Assembly (NCBI GenBank): GCA_016713325.1
Contig: JADJPJ010000087.1
Coordinates: 1-64,000, forward strand
Length of the DNA: 64,000 nt
From: Candidatus Flexifilum affinis
GTDB lineage: Bacteria; Chloroflexota; Anaerolineae; Aggregatilineales; Phototrophicaceae
Reading direction: 5' to 3'
Part shown: in pieces, positions 56,890 to 64,000 of the stretch
Position numbering within the stretch: the first letter of the stretch is position 1
How the letters are laid out: each line of letters starts with the position of its first letter
Position numbers and translations under genes: made by a program
Notes under the pieces: generated by a model
Databases searched by the model: none
The model's input: the letters and a program-made list of their open reading frames with translations, nothing else
Told to the model about the DNA's origin: nothing

Positions 56890-57462
56890 TTAGGGCGATT
56901 CGTCGCGGGCGCAGCGGACTCCTCCCCCATCAAGGGTGCTGCTGGGTGTGCGACCATCGCGACGGGTGGTCGAGAAATAGTCGGGTGAGTAGTAACCTTG
57001 ATCCCCGCCACGCTGTATACGATGTCCTGTTCCCCAGGGAAACAGCTGATTCTCCGGTCCGCGCGCGGCGTATTCCCATTCGACTTCGGTGGGAAGCCGC
57101 GCACTCCGCAGCGCACAGAAATCGCGGGCTTCAAACCAATTGATGCGAGTTACGGGATGATCTGCCTGTGGCGCGTTCTGCGAATCGGATTTGACGCCAG
57201 CGAGTCGATCAAAGTCCCCCTGTGTCACTTCGGTGCGGTCGATCCAGAAGGGTGAGTCAAAACACTGCTGGTGCACAGGTCGTTCGTCGCCTGCGCCCTG
57301 TTCGCTGCCCATCTGAAAACACCCCGCCGGAACCTGCACCATCACGATACCATCGTCAAATGTGCGTGTAGTCGGTTCAGCAGTTGGTGTTGGTGTCGGT
57401 GTGGATGGGGTACAAGCCCCGATTGAGAGAAGAACTGCCAACAAGCAGCCACGAAAACGCAT
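56890..57462 (-). pseudogene. Truncated formylglycine-generating-enzyme (SUMF)-like lipoprotein
   Basis: From ATG 57462: signal peptide with lipobox (LLAVLLSIGAC), a Thr/Pro linker, then the N-terminal half of an FGE/SUMF1 domain: VQVPAGCFQMGSEQGAGDER, WIDRTEVTQGDFDRLAGV, INWFEARDFCALRSARLPTE and VEWEYAARGPENQLFPWG. Homology is lost after about 57090 and the C-terminal half with the copper-binding Cys region is missing. The gene is flanked by IS3 remnants on both sides, so it was probably cut by transposition. About 190 residues remain of a usual 250-300. Confidence 0.7.
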
Positions 57463-57591
57463 AAAACATCCCATCGGTAGGCTGTCGCTGTGCTCATTAT
57501 GTATTGCGTGTGTTTTCCCGGCAATAATCAGCGACAGACGGTGGTTGTGAGGTGCCTCCAACGTCAGTATCAATTTGACTGAAAGCGGGAC

Positions 57592-57765
57592 ATGCCCCAC
57601 AAACTCCGTGGGCTTCAAGTAACGCAGGCTGCTGTGGGGACACTCCAGTTTGTACTCCAGGTGCCACGGTTCCCGGATCAGTTGTGCCACCTGGCTACGC
57701 GCGAAGCTGTAGCGGTTCAGGCAATCTTCCCTCAAACGACCAATGTAGCTCTCGATGTACGGATT
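57592..57765 (-). pseudogene. IS3-family OrfB C-terminal remnant
   Basis: The minus strand encodes NPYIESYIGRLREDCLNRY and, later, PHSSLRYLKPTEFVGH, the C-terminal part of an IS3-type integrase core (N-x-x-x-E-S/F...PHSSLGYxTPxEF). The catalytic N-terminal part is absent. It lies upstream of the SUMF-like gene on the same strand, while the OrfA remnant lies downstream, so the two pieces are not one simple IS3 copy. Confidence 0.7.
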
Positions 57766-57823
57766 TCCCACACACTGCCAGGCGTGATGTAGACCGTGTG
57801 GCAGCAATCGCGCGGGAACAGAA

Positions 57824-57851
57824 AAGGGACACCGCACGTGCGGTGTCCCTT
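57824..57851. terminator. Terminator of tRNA-Arg (perfect 28-base palindrome)
   Basis: AAGGGACACCGCAC (57824-57837) is followed at once by its exact reverse complement (57838-57851). On the minus strand it lies 5 bases after the tRNA and is followed by TTCTG, so it fits a tRNA-Arg terminator; AAAA on the left would allow it to work both ways. Confidence 0.75.
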
Positions 57852-57856
57852 CATTG

Positions 57857-57928
57857 TGCCCCCAACAGGACTCGAACCAGTGCCTTTGCCTCCGGAGGGC
57901 AACGCTCTATCCGCTGAGCTATGGGGGC
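57857..57928 (-). tRNA. tRNA-Arg (CCG)
   Basis: Acceptor GCCCCCA/TGGGGGC, D arm TAGCTCAGCGGATAGAGC, anticodon stem TTGCC/GGCAA with loop CTCCGGA (anticodon CCG, reads CGG), T arm ACTGG-TTCGAGT-CCTGT. The T stem has one T:T mismatch, which is uncommon. CCA is not encoded. It stands at the edge of the lower-GC patch, its 3' end facing the patch. Confidence 0.9.
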
Positions 57929-58055
57929 AACTTCGCCTAACAGTGTATCAGCGAACCCCATGTGACGCAAGACCCCTTCGGCTTTCGTCGGTTGTTCACC
58001 CCTGGATGATCGAGGAGAAATCTGCTAATGTCCCGATGTGTTCGAAGGAGATGCC

Positions 58056-58820
58056 ATGCCGATCAACGTTCGCTTGCTGCAGCGGTGGGTGTTCCTCACG
58101 GCCGTCACCCTGGCAGCCGCCGCATGCAGCGCTCTGACCCCGGAAGACCCGGCGGCGACGCTCCGCGCTGAACGCGAAGGTTATGTCGCCGAAGCGACAC
58201 AGATCGCCGCAAATGGACTCGCAGCGCAGACTCAGGTCGTCGAAACGGTTGCTGCGGCGCAAGGCCAACTGAGCCAGATTGAAGCCCGCAATGCGGCCCT
58301 GCTGCTGACTCTGCGCGCGGCAGTGCCGGCCACCCAGCAGATTGTCAGCGACAGCGGCGTTGTCACCCCCGGACAGGTGGCCACGCCCGCGCCGCCCGGC
58401 TCGGTGGGCAGTGCGGGCGGCGCGACACAGCCGGCGCCGGGTGGAAACTCGGTTGCTGGTGGCACGCAGTTTGTCGATGTTGCGACGGCCCTGACTGTAC
58501 GCGATTCCGATGGCTGCGCCGACGTGATCCAGAGCGCCTTTGCAGCCGATATCCAGCGCATCTATGTCACGGCGCGAGCTTTCAATATCACGGCAGGGAC
58601 GACAATGCGTGTGGAGTGGCTGTATTTGGGCGAGATGACCTTCACGGAGAGTTTCACCGTCGACGTTAACGACGACGACTTCTGTCTGTGGTTTTACATC
58701 GAGCCGACCGAAACCGTCTTTTCGCCGGGCAGTTGGTCTGTGCAGTTGTATGCCAACGACCAGTCGATTGCTCCCGCCGCGACGTTCACTATCGGTTCGG
58801 CCGATACGATGACGGGCTGA
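58056..58820 (+). CDS. Hypothetical lipoprotein
   Basis: 254 residues from ATG 58056, with AAGGAG seven bases upstream. Signal peptide with lipobox (VTLAAAACS), a helical coiled-coil-like stretch (residues 35-90), a Gly/Pro-rich linker (GSVGSAGGATQPAPGGNS) and a C-terminal beta domain (TTMRVEWLYLGEMTFTESFT), with two Cys. Likely anchored to the outer face of the membrane. No family recognised. Confidence 0.7.
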   Translation: MPINVRLLQRWVFLTAVTLAAAACSALTPEDPAATLRAEREGYVAEATQIAANGLAAQTQVVETVAAAQGQLSQIEARNAALLLTLRAAVPATQQIVSDSGVVTPGQVATPAPPGSVGSAGGATQPAPGGNSVAGGTQFVDVATALTVRDSDGCADVIQSAFAADIQRIYVTARAFNITAGTTMRVEWLYLGEMTFTESFTVDVNDDDFCLWFYIEPTETVFSPGSWSVQLYANDQSIAPAATFTIGSADTMTG

Positions 58821-58866
58821 ACCCCGCACGCTGGCCAATTTATCGCGTGAATGATACGATTCGTGG

Positions 58867-60889
58867 ATGTCTTTGCCGCGCCCTTTCACGAGTGACCGAG
58901 TGAGCAAACACCTTCGATACCTCCTGCTGCTTCTGGTGTTCTGCAGCACGGCACTCGCCGTTGCACAGGATTTCCCGACAGAAACACCCATCGATCCCGC
59001 TGCAACCCCAGCACCTTCGCCGACTCTGGTGCTGCTGCCGACGGCTACACCCGTCGGCAACTGGGTTCGGGCGGGCGTCGTCGGGGCCTACGTGCGCGCC
59101 GGCCCCGGTCTGCGTTTCCCGGTCGTGGGCACGGTATTGAATGGCGATATCCTTGAGCCGGTCGGCCGCGACCGCGAAGCCGGCTGGATCCTGGTCCGCC
59201 TTGACTCCGGTTTTGGCTGGATCCGGCGCACGCTGGTGATGTGGGTCGAACCTCTGGACACGCTGCCTCGCCTGGAGATCGGCGCGCTCACGCCGTCGCC
59301 CACCGCTACGTCCACTGCGACCCGACATCGACATCGACGGCGACGGACACGCCCTCGCCAACGCCGCTTCCAAGTGCCACGCCCAGCGCCACGCCTTCGC
59401 TGACGCCACTTCCAAGTGCCACGCCCTCGCCAACGCCTTCGCTGACGCCTACACCTTCGGCGACATCCACGCCGACGGCGTTGCCGACATCGACATCGAC
59501 TCCGGCACCGACGTCGACGCCGACCTCGACTTTCAGCGCGACACCTGCGGACGCGCTATCGCCGACGCCGCTTCCCAGCACAACGCCCACGCCTTCGCTG
59601 ACGTCGACGCTTTCGGCGACATCCACATCGACTCCATTGCCGACGTCGACGCCGACCTCGACTTTCAGCGCGACACCGATGGACACGCCATGGCCGACAC
59701 CGCTTCCCAGCGCGACGCCTAGCGCGACGCCCAGCGCAACGGCGACGAATACGGCAACTCCGATCCCGAGCCCGACGGTCACTTCGACCGATACCGCCAC
59801 GCCGGTGCCGAGCGAGACGCCTACTCCGACGTCCACCAACACCGCGACGGCTGTCCCCAGCGACACGCCCAGTGCGACGTTCACGGCCACGGTTGCGCCG
59901 AGTGATACGCCGACCTCGACAGCGACGAATTCGCCGACTCCGACGCTGCTCCCCCGACGCTTCCCAGTGAGACTCCGACTGTCACGGCTCCTCCGACGGA
60001 GAGTGCCGCGCTGATCGCCGTCAGCCCCACCAGCACAGCGACATCGACGGTTGTGCCGAGTGACACGCCCAGCGCGACCCCATCGTCCACAGGGACGCCG
60101 GTTCCGAGCGATACGCCCACGGCCGAACAGACCGCCACAGCGACGTCCACACCAACAGCCACGGAGACGGTCGTCCCAAGCGCCACCACAGTACGCGCTA
60201 CTCCATCGAGCACTGCCACAGAAACAGCCGCAGTGGCCGCACTGCTGACAAGCTCTACGCCTGAGCCGACCGAGCGCCCAACGGATGCCTCAACGGCCAC
60301 GCGGCTTCCCAGCGCGACACCTTCGCCCAGCACCACGCCGGCACCCACCCGGACGTCGGCGCCCACTGCGACCTTGGATGAAGCGGGCGTGATCCCGGTG
60401 CCCGCGGCGACGATTGCGCCCACGCTGGTTCTTCCCACACCGGTTCCCGATCGGGAACCGGCTGCAGAAGCCCAGGTTCCAGGCGCCGGCGTTTCCATCG
60501 AGGCGCTTGTCGCCGGCGGGGTGATCGCGCTGGTTCTCCTCTATATCCTTCTCTACTGGCGCGGCATGAATATGGTGGAGCGCTATGAACGCGGCTTCAT
60601 CATCGACACCTGCCCGGTATGCCGGACCGGTGAACTGCATGTCGATGTGCGCGTCGATCGCGTCCTGGGCATACCGCGTCCCAATGCCATCGTCTACTGT
60701 GACAACTGCCGGTCGCTCCTGCGACGTACGGGCCGTCGTATGTGGCGCTACGCCGTCGATCGAACGGCAAACCCGATGCTTTACGGGCAGTTGAATGGGC
60801 GAGTCATCAGCGAAGTGCGTCTGAAGGCGCTCAATGCCTGGAATGACGCCATGCACAACCCCCCGAAGTTCGAGGACGACTCCGCGTGA
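58867..60889 (+). CDS. SH3 - Thr/Pro stalk - TM - zinc-ribbon protein (frameshifted)
   Basis: One gene read over at least two one-base shifts (near 59325 and 60000), about 674 residues. A signal peptide ([17 protein letters not shown]) is followed by an SH3-like domain ([32 protein letters not shown]). Some 370 residues of Thr/Pro/Ser-rich repeat come next, then a membrane segment ([19 protein letters not shown]) and a cytosolic zinc ribbon ([10 protein letters not shown] ... [11 protein letters not shown]). The layout suggests a wall-binding head on a stalk with an inner signalling or binding end; this is inference. GTG 58900 is an alternative start. Its stop overlaps ftcD (GTGA). Confidence 0.72.
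59290..60380 (+). repeat. Thr/Pro-coding repeat tract
   Basis: About 1.1 kb of degenerate short repeats built from units such as ACGCCG, CCGACG and CCCAGCGCGACG, encoding PS-x-TP-type runs ([22 protein letters not shown]). The low complexity probably explains the frameshifts in this gene and gives long meaningless open frames on the other strand. Confidence 0.85.
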
Positions 60890-61809
60890 CGTCAGCCTTG
60901 ATCGAGTGCGTTCCCAACATCAGCGAGGGTCGCAACCGCCCGCTGATTGACCGGATCGCGTCAGCGGTTCCAGCGGAGGGCGTTTCCCTCCTCGACGTGC
61001 ACAGCGACGTCGACCACAACCGGACGGTGCTGACGTTCGGCGGGCAGCCCGACGCCGTCGAGGCCGCCATGATGCGCGTCGCCGAGATCGCCATCGCCAA
61101 TATTGATCTGGAGCAGCAGCGTGGCGTGCATCCACGCATCGGCGCCGTGGACGTTGTTCCGTTCGTCCCGCTGCGCGACATTTCGCTGGCGGCCTGCGCC
61201 GAGCGCGCTCGCGCCTTCGGCCGATGCTACGCGGAGCGTTTCCGGATACCGGTCTACCTGTATGAGGCATCGGCGCTGCGCCCAGATCGTGTCAGCCTGC
61301 CGAATATCCGTCGCGGTGGCTACGAACTGCTCAAGCAGGCGATTGCGACCGATCCGGCGCGCACGCCCGACTTTGGGCCGGCGTCGCTGACCGGGGCAGG
61401 GGCATCGGTGATCGGTGCGCGAAACCCGCTCATCGCTTTCAACGCCTACCTGGAGACGGATGACGTGCAGATTGCGCAGGCAATCGCCCGGCAGATCCGT
61501 GAATCGAGCGGCGGGCTGTCGCGCGTTCGATCGATTGGTGTGCTGGTTGGCGGCCGAGCGCAAGTGTCCATAAATGTCATTGACTTCCGGACGACGTCTC
61601 TGTATACCATCATGAGTAAGCTGGAGGCGCTGGTCAGCGCCTATGAGACCCGTATCGTCAAAACTGAACTCGTCGGTCTGATTCCTCAATCTGCGCTCCT
61701 CGGGGCGGCGATTGAGTTTCTCCGTCTGCCTCCGGAGGCAGCGGCTGCGACATTGGAGCGCCGGCTCGGCGACGCCATCGGTGATTATCGTGAGGTCATG
61801 TTCGAGTGA
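60886..61809 (+). CDS. ftcD: Glutamate formimidoyltransferase
   Basis: Transfers the formimino group between formiminoglutamate and tetrahydrofolate, the last step of one histidine-degradation route. 307 residues from GTG 60886. N- and C-terminal FTCD subdomains: [51 protein letters not shown], then [17 protein letters not shown]. The cyclodeaminase domain is absent, as in many bacteria. Overlaps both the stalk protein and the M23 gene by 4 bases. No other his-utilisation gene is visible, so the company is odd. Confidence 0.92.
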   Translation: MTSALIECVPNISEGRNRPLIDRIASAVPAEGVSLLDVHSDVDHNRTVLTFGGQPDAVEAAMMRVAEIAIANIDLEQQRGVHPRIGAVDVVPFVPLRDISLAACAERARAFGRCYAERFRIPVYLYEASALRPDRVSLPNIRRGGYELLKQAIATDPARTPDFGPASLTGAGASVIGARNPLIAFNAYLETDDVQIAQAIARQIRESSGGLSRVRSIGVLVGGRAQVSINVIDFRTTSLYTIMSKLEALVSAYETRIVKTELVGLIPQSALLGAAIEFLRLPPEAAAATLERRLGDAIGDYREVMFE

Positions 61810-62952
61810 AATTTGCGATTGTATGGTTTGCACTCATCGGCGTCGTCTTGATGGGCGGCTGCGGACCCAGTTCGTCAATTACGCCCTCTGAGGTGCCGCT
61901 GGGCGGCAGTCGTTCTCTGGGGGGCCAGACGCTTGTGTCTGCGCTGAATACACCTGTTCCGACCGCCAATCTTCAGCCGACGCGGACGGTGACTCTGCGG
62001 CCTACCGACACGGCGACGCCGACTCCGACGTTTACGCCGACGCCAACGCTGACCAACACGCCGATCCCAACCGAGACGCCGATTCCCACCAATACACCTG
62101 TGCCCACCAGCACGCCGACGCTGACGAACACCCCGATCCCGACCGACACGGTCACGCCGTCGCCGACCGCCAGTCCGACGCTGCCGCCGACGATGGTGGC
62201 GATTGCCTCGGCGACACCGACCGCGCTCGGTTCGGATCCGAACGCGACGCCGCTCCCCACCTGGACGCCTCCGCCGCCCGACCCCGCCAGCCAGATCGCC
62301 GATCACTACGCCTTCTCGCGGCCGATCTCAAGCGATGGGACGAACTGGGTCAGCCGCCGGCAACGGCGTCGTCTTCTACGCGGGACCGGATACCGAAATC
62401 CAGTTCGGGCCGATCTTCAACTATTACGGCAACCTGGTCGTTATCCAGCATGATGTCGCCGACGCGAGCGGGCAGCCGGTCTACACCGTGTACGGCCATA
62501 TGGCGCGCGTCGAGGTGGCTTCTGGCCAGACCGTGGCAGCAGGGGACAAAATTGGCATCGTGGGTGGGACGGGCGTGGCGCTGGGACCTCATCTGCACTT
62601 CGAGGTGCGTGTGGGCGACCCCTACAATTTCTACAGTGTACGCAACCCCGAACTGTGGATCCGACCCTATGGCGGCTATGGTACGCTGGCCGGCCGCGTG
62701 ACCGACTCGAACGGGGCCATCCTGTATGATGTTACGCTGACCATCCAAAGTGCACGCATCACGCGCTACGCCTTCAGCTATGCCGGGACCGAGGTCAGCG
62801 GCGACAGCGTGTTCAATGAGAACTTCACGCTCGGCGACCTGCCTGCGGACTGGTACACGGTGACCGTGGGCGAGGGCGGGCGGGTCCGCTTCCGGCAGCT
62901 CATGTATGTCTATGCCAACCGCACGACCTGGTTGAACGTGGTGCTGAACTGA
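61806..62952 (+). CDS. M23-family peptidase lipoprotein (frameshift and missing segment)
   Basis: Lipoprotein signal ([11 protein letters not shown]), a Thr/Pro linker (62000-62200), then a LytM/M23 peptidase domain: [53 protein letters not shown] and [15 protein letters not shown], followed by a beta-sandwich-like C-terminal region ([16 protein letters not shown]). The frame changes near 62345. The usual segment with the first metal His (HxGxD type), expected between NWVS and GNGVVF, is missing, so bases have been lost there. M23 enzymes cut peptidoglycan cross-bridges; with that His absent this copy as written would be inactive. GTG 61806 overlaps ftcD. Confidence 0.8.
61990..62210 (+). repeat. 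Thr/Pro-coding repeat tract in the M23 lipoprotein
   Basis: Short tandem units such as ACGCCGAC and CCGATCCC(A/G)ACC encode [24 protein letters not shown] sequence, a flexible extracellular spacer similar to that of the SH3 protein upstream. Confidence 0.8.
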
Positions 62953-62982
62953 AATCCGTCTCCGGGGAAGCATCTCGTGATC

Positions 62983-63011
62983 TTGATTTTCGTTTTTCCC
63001 GTGACTATACT
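62983..63011 (+). promoter_or_regulatory. Promoter of the MBL-fold hydrolase gene
   Basis: TTGATT at 62983-62988, a 17-base spacer and TATACT at 63006-63011. Both boxes are close to consensus and precede ATG 63053 by about 40 bases. Confidence 0.65.
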
Positions 63012-63052
63012 GCCACCACTCCATTATTGGCAGTGAGAACGGACTGGGTTCA

Positions 63053-63886
63053 ATGCAGCGGGAACGGATAGCTGACGATATCACCGTTTTTGTCAGCGAC
63101 CGGTATGTTCAGGTCACGGCCACAGTCATCCTGACATCGGATGGCGCCGTCCTGTTCGATACACTCCTGTATCCGGATGAGACCAGACAAATCAAACGCT
63201 TTGTCGAATCTCGCCTCGGGTCAGAAGTCCGGTACGTCATCAATAGTCACTTTCATGCCGATCACACCACCGGAACGTATATGTTCCCGGAGGCGCAGGT
63301 GATCGCCCATGCCCGCTGTCGTGAATTTCTCGACCGGCGGGGCCGCGTCGGCTTGCAGCGGGCTAAGGCGTCGACCGATGAAATGCGCGACGTGATGCTG
63401 GTGCTGCCCGATATCACGTTTGGCGATGAAGGGATGTCCCTTCAGATCGGGAACAAGACCTTCGAGCTGACGGTCGCGGCTGGTCACAGCCCGGACTCGG
63501 TCGTCTGTTTGGTCAAGGAAGATCGCATTTTGCTTGGCGCGGATACCGTCATGTCGCTGCCTTACTTTGTCGACGGCAGCTACGACGATCTGCAGCGGTC
63601 CCTCGAACGCCTGCTCGGCGGGAACTACGAGCACATCGTGCAGGGACACGGGGACGTCATTCTGCGCGGCGAAATTGAGGAAAAACTGCACGGCGATCTG
63701 GGCTACTTGCAGCGCGTGCACGATGCTGTCACCGATGCTATCGCAGACCGCTCGCGAGAGTCCGCGTTGGCAGCCATTGATATTGAGACCTGCGGTAAGA
63801 GTCGAATTCTGTTGAACGGGTCCGCGGAAGTGCTGCACCGTCAGAACGTGCTTGCGCTCGCCAGTCGCCTCATCGCTGAATCCTAG
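63053..63886 (+). CDS. MBL-fold metallohydrolase
   Basis: 277 residues of the metallo-beta-lactamase fold. Metal motif HFHADH in YVINSHFHADHTTG, later His in VAAGHSPDSVVCLV, Asp in LLGADTVMS, and terminal His in VQGHGDVILRG, so both metal sites look complete. Close relatives include hydrolases of thioesters, lactones and glutathione conjugates; the substrate here is unknown. Own promoter; greA follows 30 bases downstream. Confidence 0.85.
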   Translation: MQRERIADDITVFVSDRYVQVTATVILTSDGAVLFDTLLYPDETRQIKRFVESRLGSEVRYVINSHFHADHTTGTYMFPEAQVIAHARCREFLDRRGRVGLQRAKASTDEMRDVMLVLPDITFGDEGMSLQIGNKTFELTVAAGHSPDSVVCLVKEDRILLGADTVMSLPYFVDGSYDDLQRSLERLLGGNYEHIVQGHGDVILRGEIEEKLHGDLGYLQRVHDAVTDAIADRSRESALAAIDIETCGKSRILLNGSAEVLHRQNVLALASRLIAES

Positions 63887-63916
63887 GGCTCTGCCTATTT
63901 CGAAGGGACGTAAACC

Positions 63917-64000
63917 ATGTCGGATGCTGTATACCTGACTGCCGAAGGCGCAGAAGATCTGCGTCGCGAGCTTGATACCCTCATCAACGAGCGTCGACCG
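63917..64000 (+). CDS. greA: Transcription elongation factor GreA (partial, runs off the window)
   Basis: 28 codons are visible from ATG 63917: MSDAVYLTAEGAEDLRRELD and TLINERRP. This matches the N-terminal coiled coil of GreA (YLTxEGxxxLxxELexL...RP), which rescues backtracked RNA polymerase. GAAGGGA precedes the start. Confidence 0.8.
   Translation, partial: MSDAVYLTAEGAEDLRRELDTLINERRP

Noticed and set aside
59290..60380. CRISPR or tandem satellite array
   Set aside because: Units are irregular, have no equal-length spacers, and translate into a continuous Thr/Pro-rich stalk.
59306..60498. Minus-strand Gly/Val-rich proteins opposite the Thr/Pro tract
   Set aside because: They are the reverse-strand shadow of the repeat; no start context or known domain.

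Overview
The window is GC-rich bacterial DNA (roughly 60-65% G+C by eye) that looks like Chloroflexota, probably an Anaerolineae-type genome. This is an inference from family content: an R2-like ligand-binding oxidase, a type II isoleucyl-tRNA synthetase, a membrane-anchored Mur ligase, several Thr/Pro-rich secreted proteins, a GldA/F/G-like ABC cluster and TPR membrane proteins. It is mostly ordinary housekeeping chromosome with one insertion sequence and one small lower-GC, decayed accessory patch. At least eleven genes, including single-copy essential ones (uvrB, sigA, argC, carB, ftsK), carry isolated frameshifts, often beside runs of G. Two genes also lack an expected conserved segment, and carA ends in an 81-base stretch of almost pure G/C. 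I read these as sequencing or assembly errors, not real pseudogenes, and I annotate such genes over their full inferred span.

Layout. 1-2.6 kb: M29 aminopeptidase and an IS4-type element inserted into the terminator shared with the convergent uvrB. 2.6-5.9 kb: uvrB, with an SOS-box-like operator over its promoter, R2lox, and two CAU tRNAs. 5.9-11.1 kb (minus): operon psuG, MurA-like, alpha/beta hydrolase, MurF-like, DUF456. 11.2-12.6 kb (plus): two small membrane proteins and an SRAP protein. 12.7-21 kb (minus): S1-domain protein and FtsK; sigA, toast-rack membrane protein, GNAT and a 7TM-GAF-HTH membrane protein. 21.2-24.8 kb (minus): ABC-2/GldG-like export cluster. 25-34.8 kb (plus): arginine and carbamoyl-phosphate genes argC-argB-HNH-argD-argJ-carA-carB, preceded by what reads as a complete ribosome-mediated attenuator with an Arg-rich leader peptide. 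35-37.5 kb: hpt and a tRNA nucleotidyltransferase. 37.5-42.2 kb (minus): RsmD fused to an IrrE-like domain, a UroD-family protein, a TPR protein and a large membrane protein. 42.2-47.7 kb (plus): two GNATs, AlaX, three TPR membrane proteins and two small membrane proteins. 47.8-53.3 kb: ileS with a leader ORF, a PucR-family regulator and a small basic protein. 53.3-55.3 kb (minus): solute-binding protein and a glycosidase. 55.3-57.85 kb: lower-GC patch with a degenerate ABC-ATPase-like protein, an Rhs core remnant, a DUF3349-like gene, two IS3 remnants and a truncated formylglycine-generating-enzyme-like lipoprotein, ending at tRNA-Arg. 58-64 kb: lipoprotein, SH3/Thr-Pro/zinc-ribbon protein, ftcD, M23 peptidase, MBL-fold hydrolase and the start of greA.

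How the parts fit together. The arg block makes ornithine (argC, argB, argD, argJ) and carbamoyl phosphate (carA, carB), the two inputs for citrulline, so an arginine-sensing attenuator in front of it is logical. None of the three tRNAs encodes its CCA end, which fits the CCA-adding-type enzyme encoded in the window. The most unusual items are the argC attenuator, the SOS-box-like operator at uvrB, the RsmD-IrrE fusion, the membrane-bound 7TM-GAF-HTH protein, the MurA paralogue without its catalytic residues, the HNH protein inside the arg operon, and the GVHH signature in IleRS.
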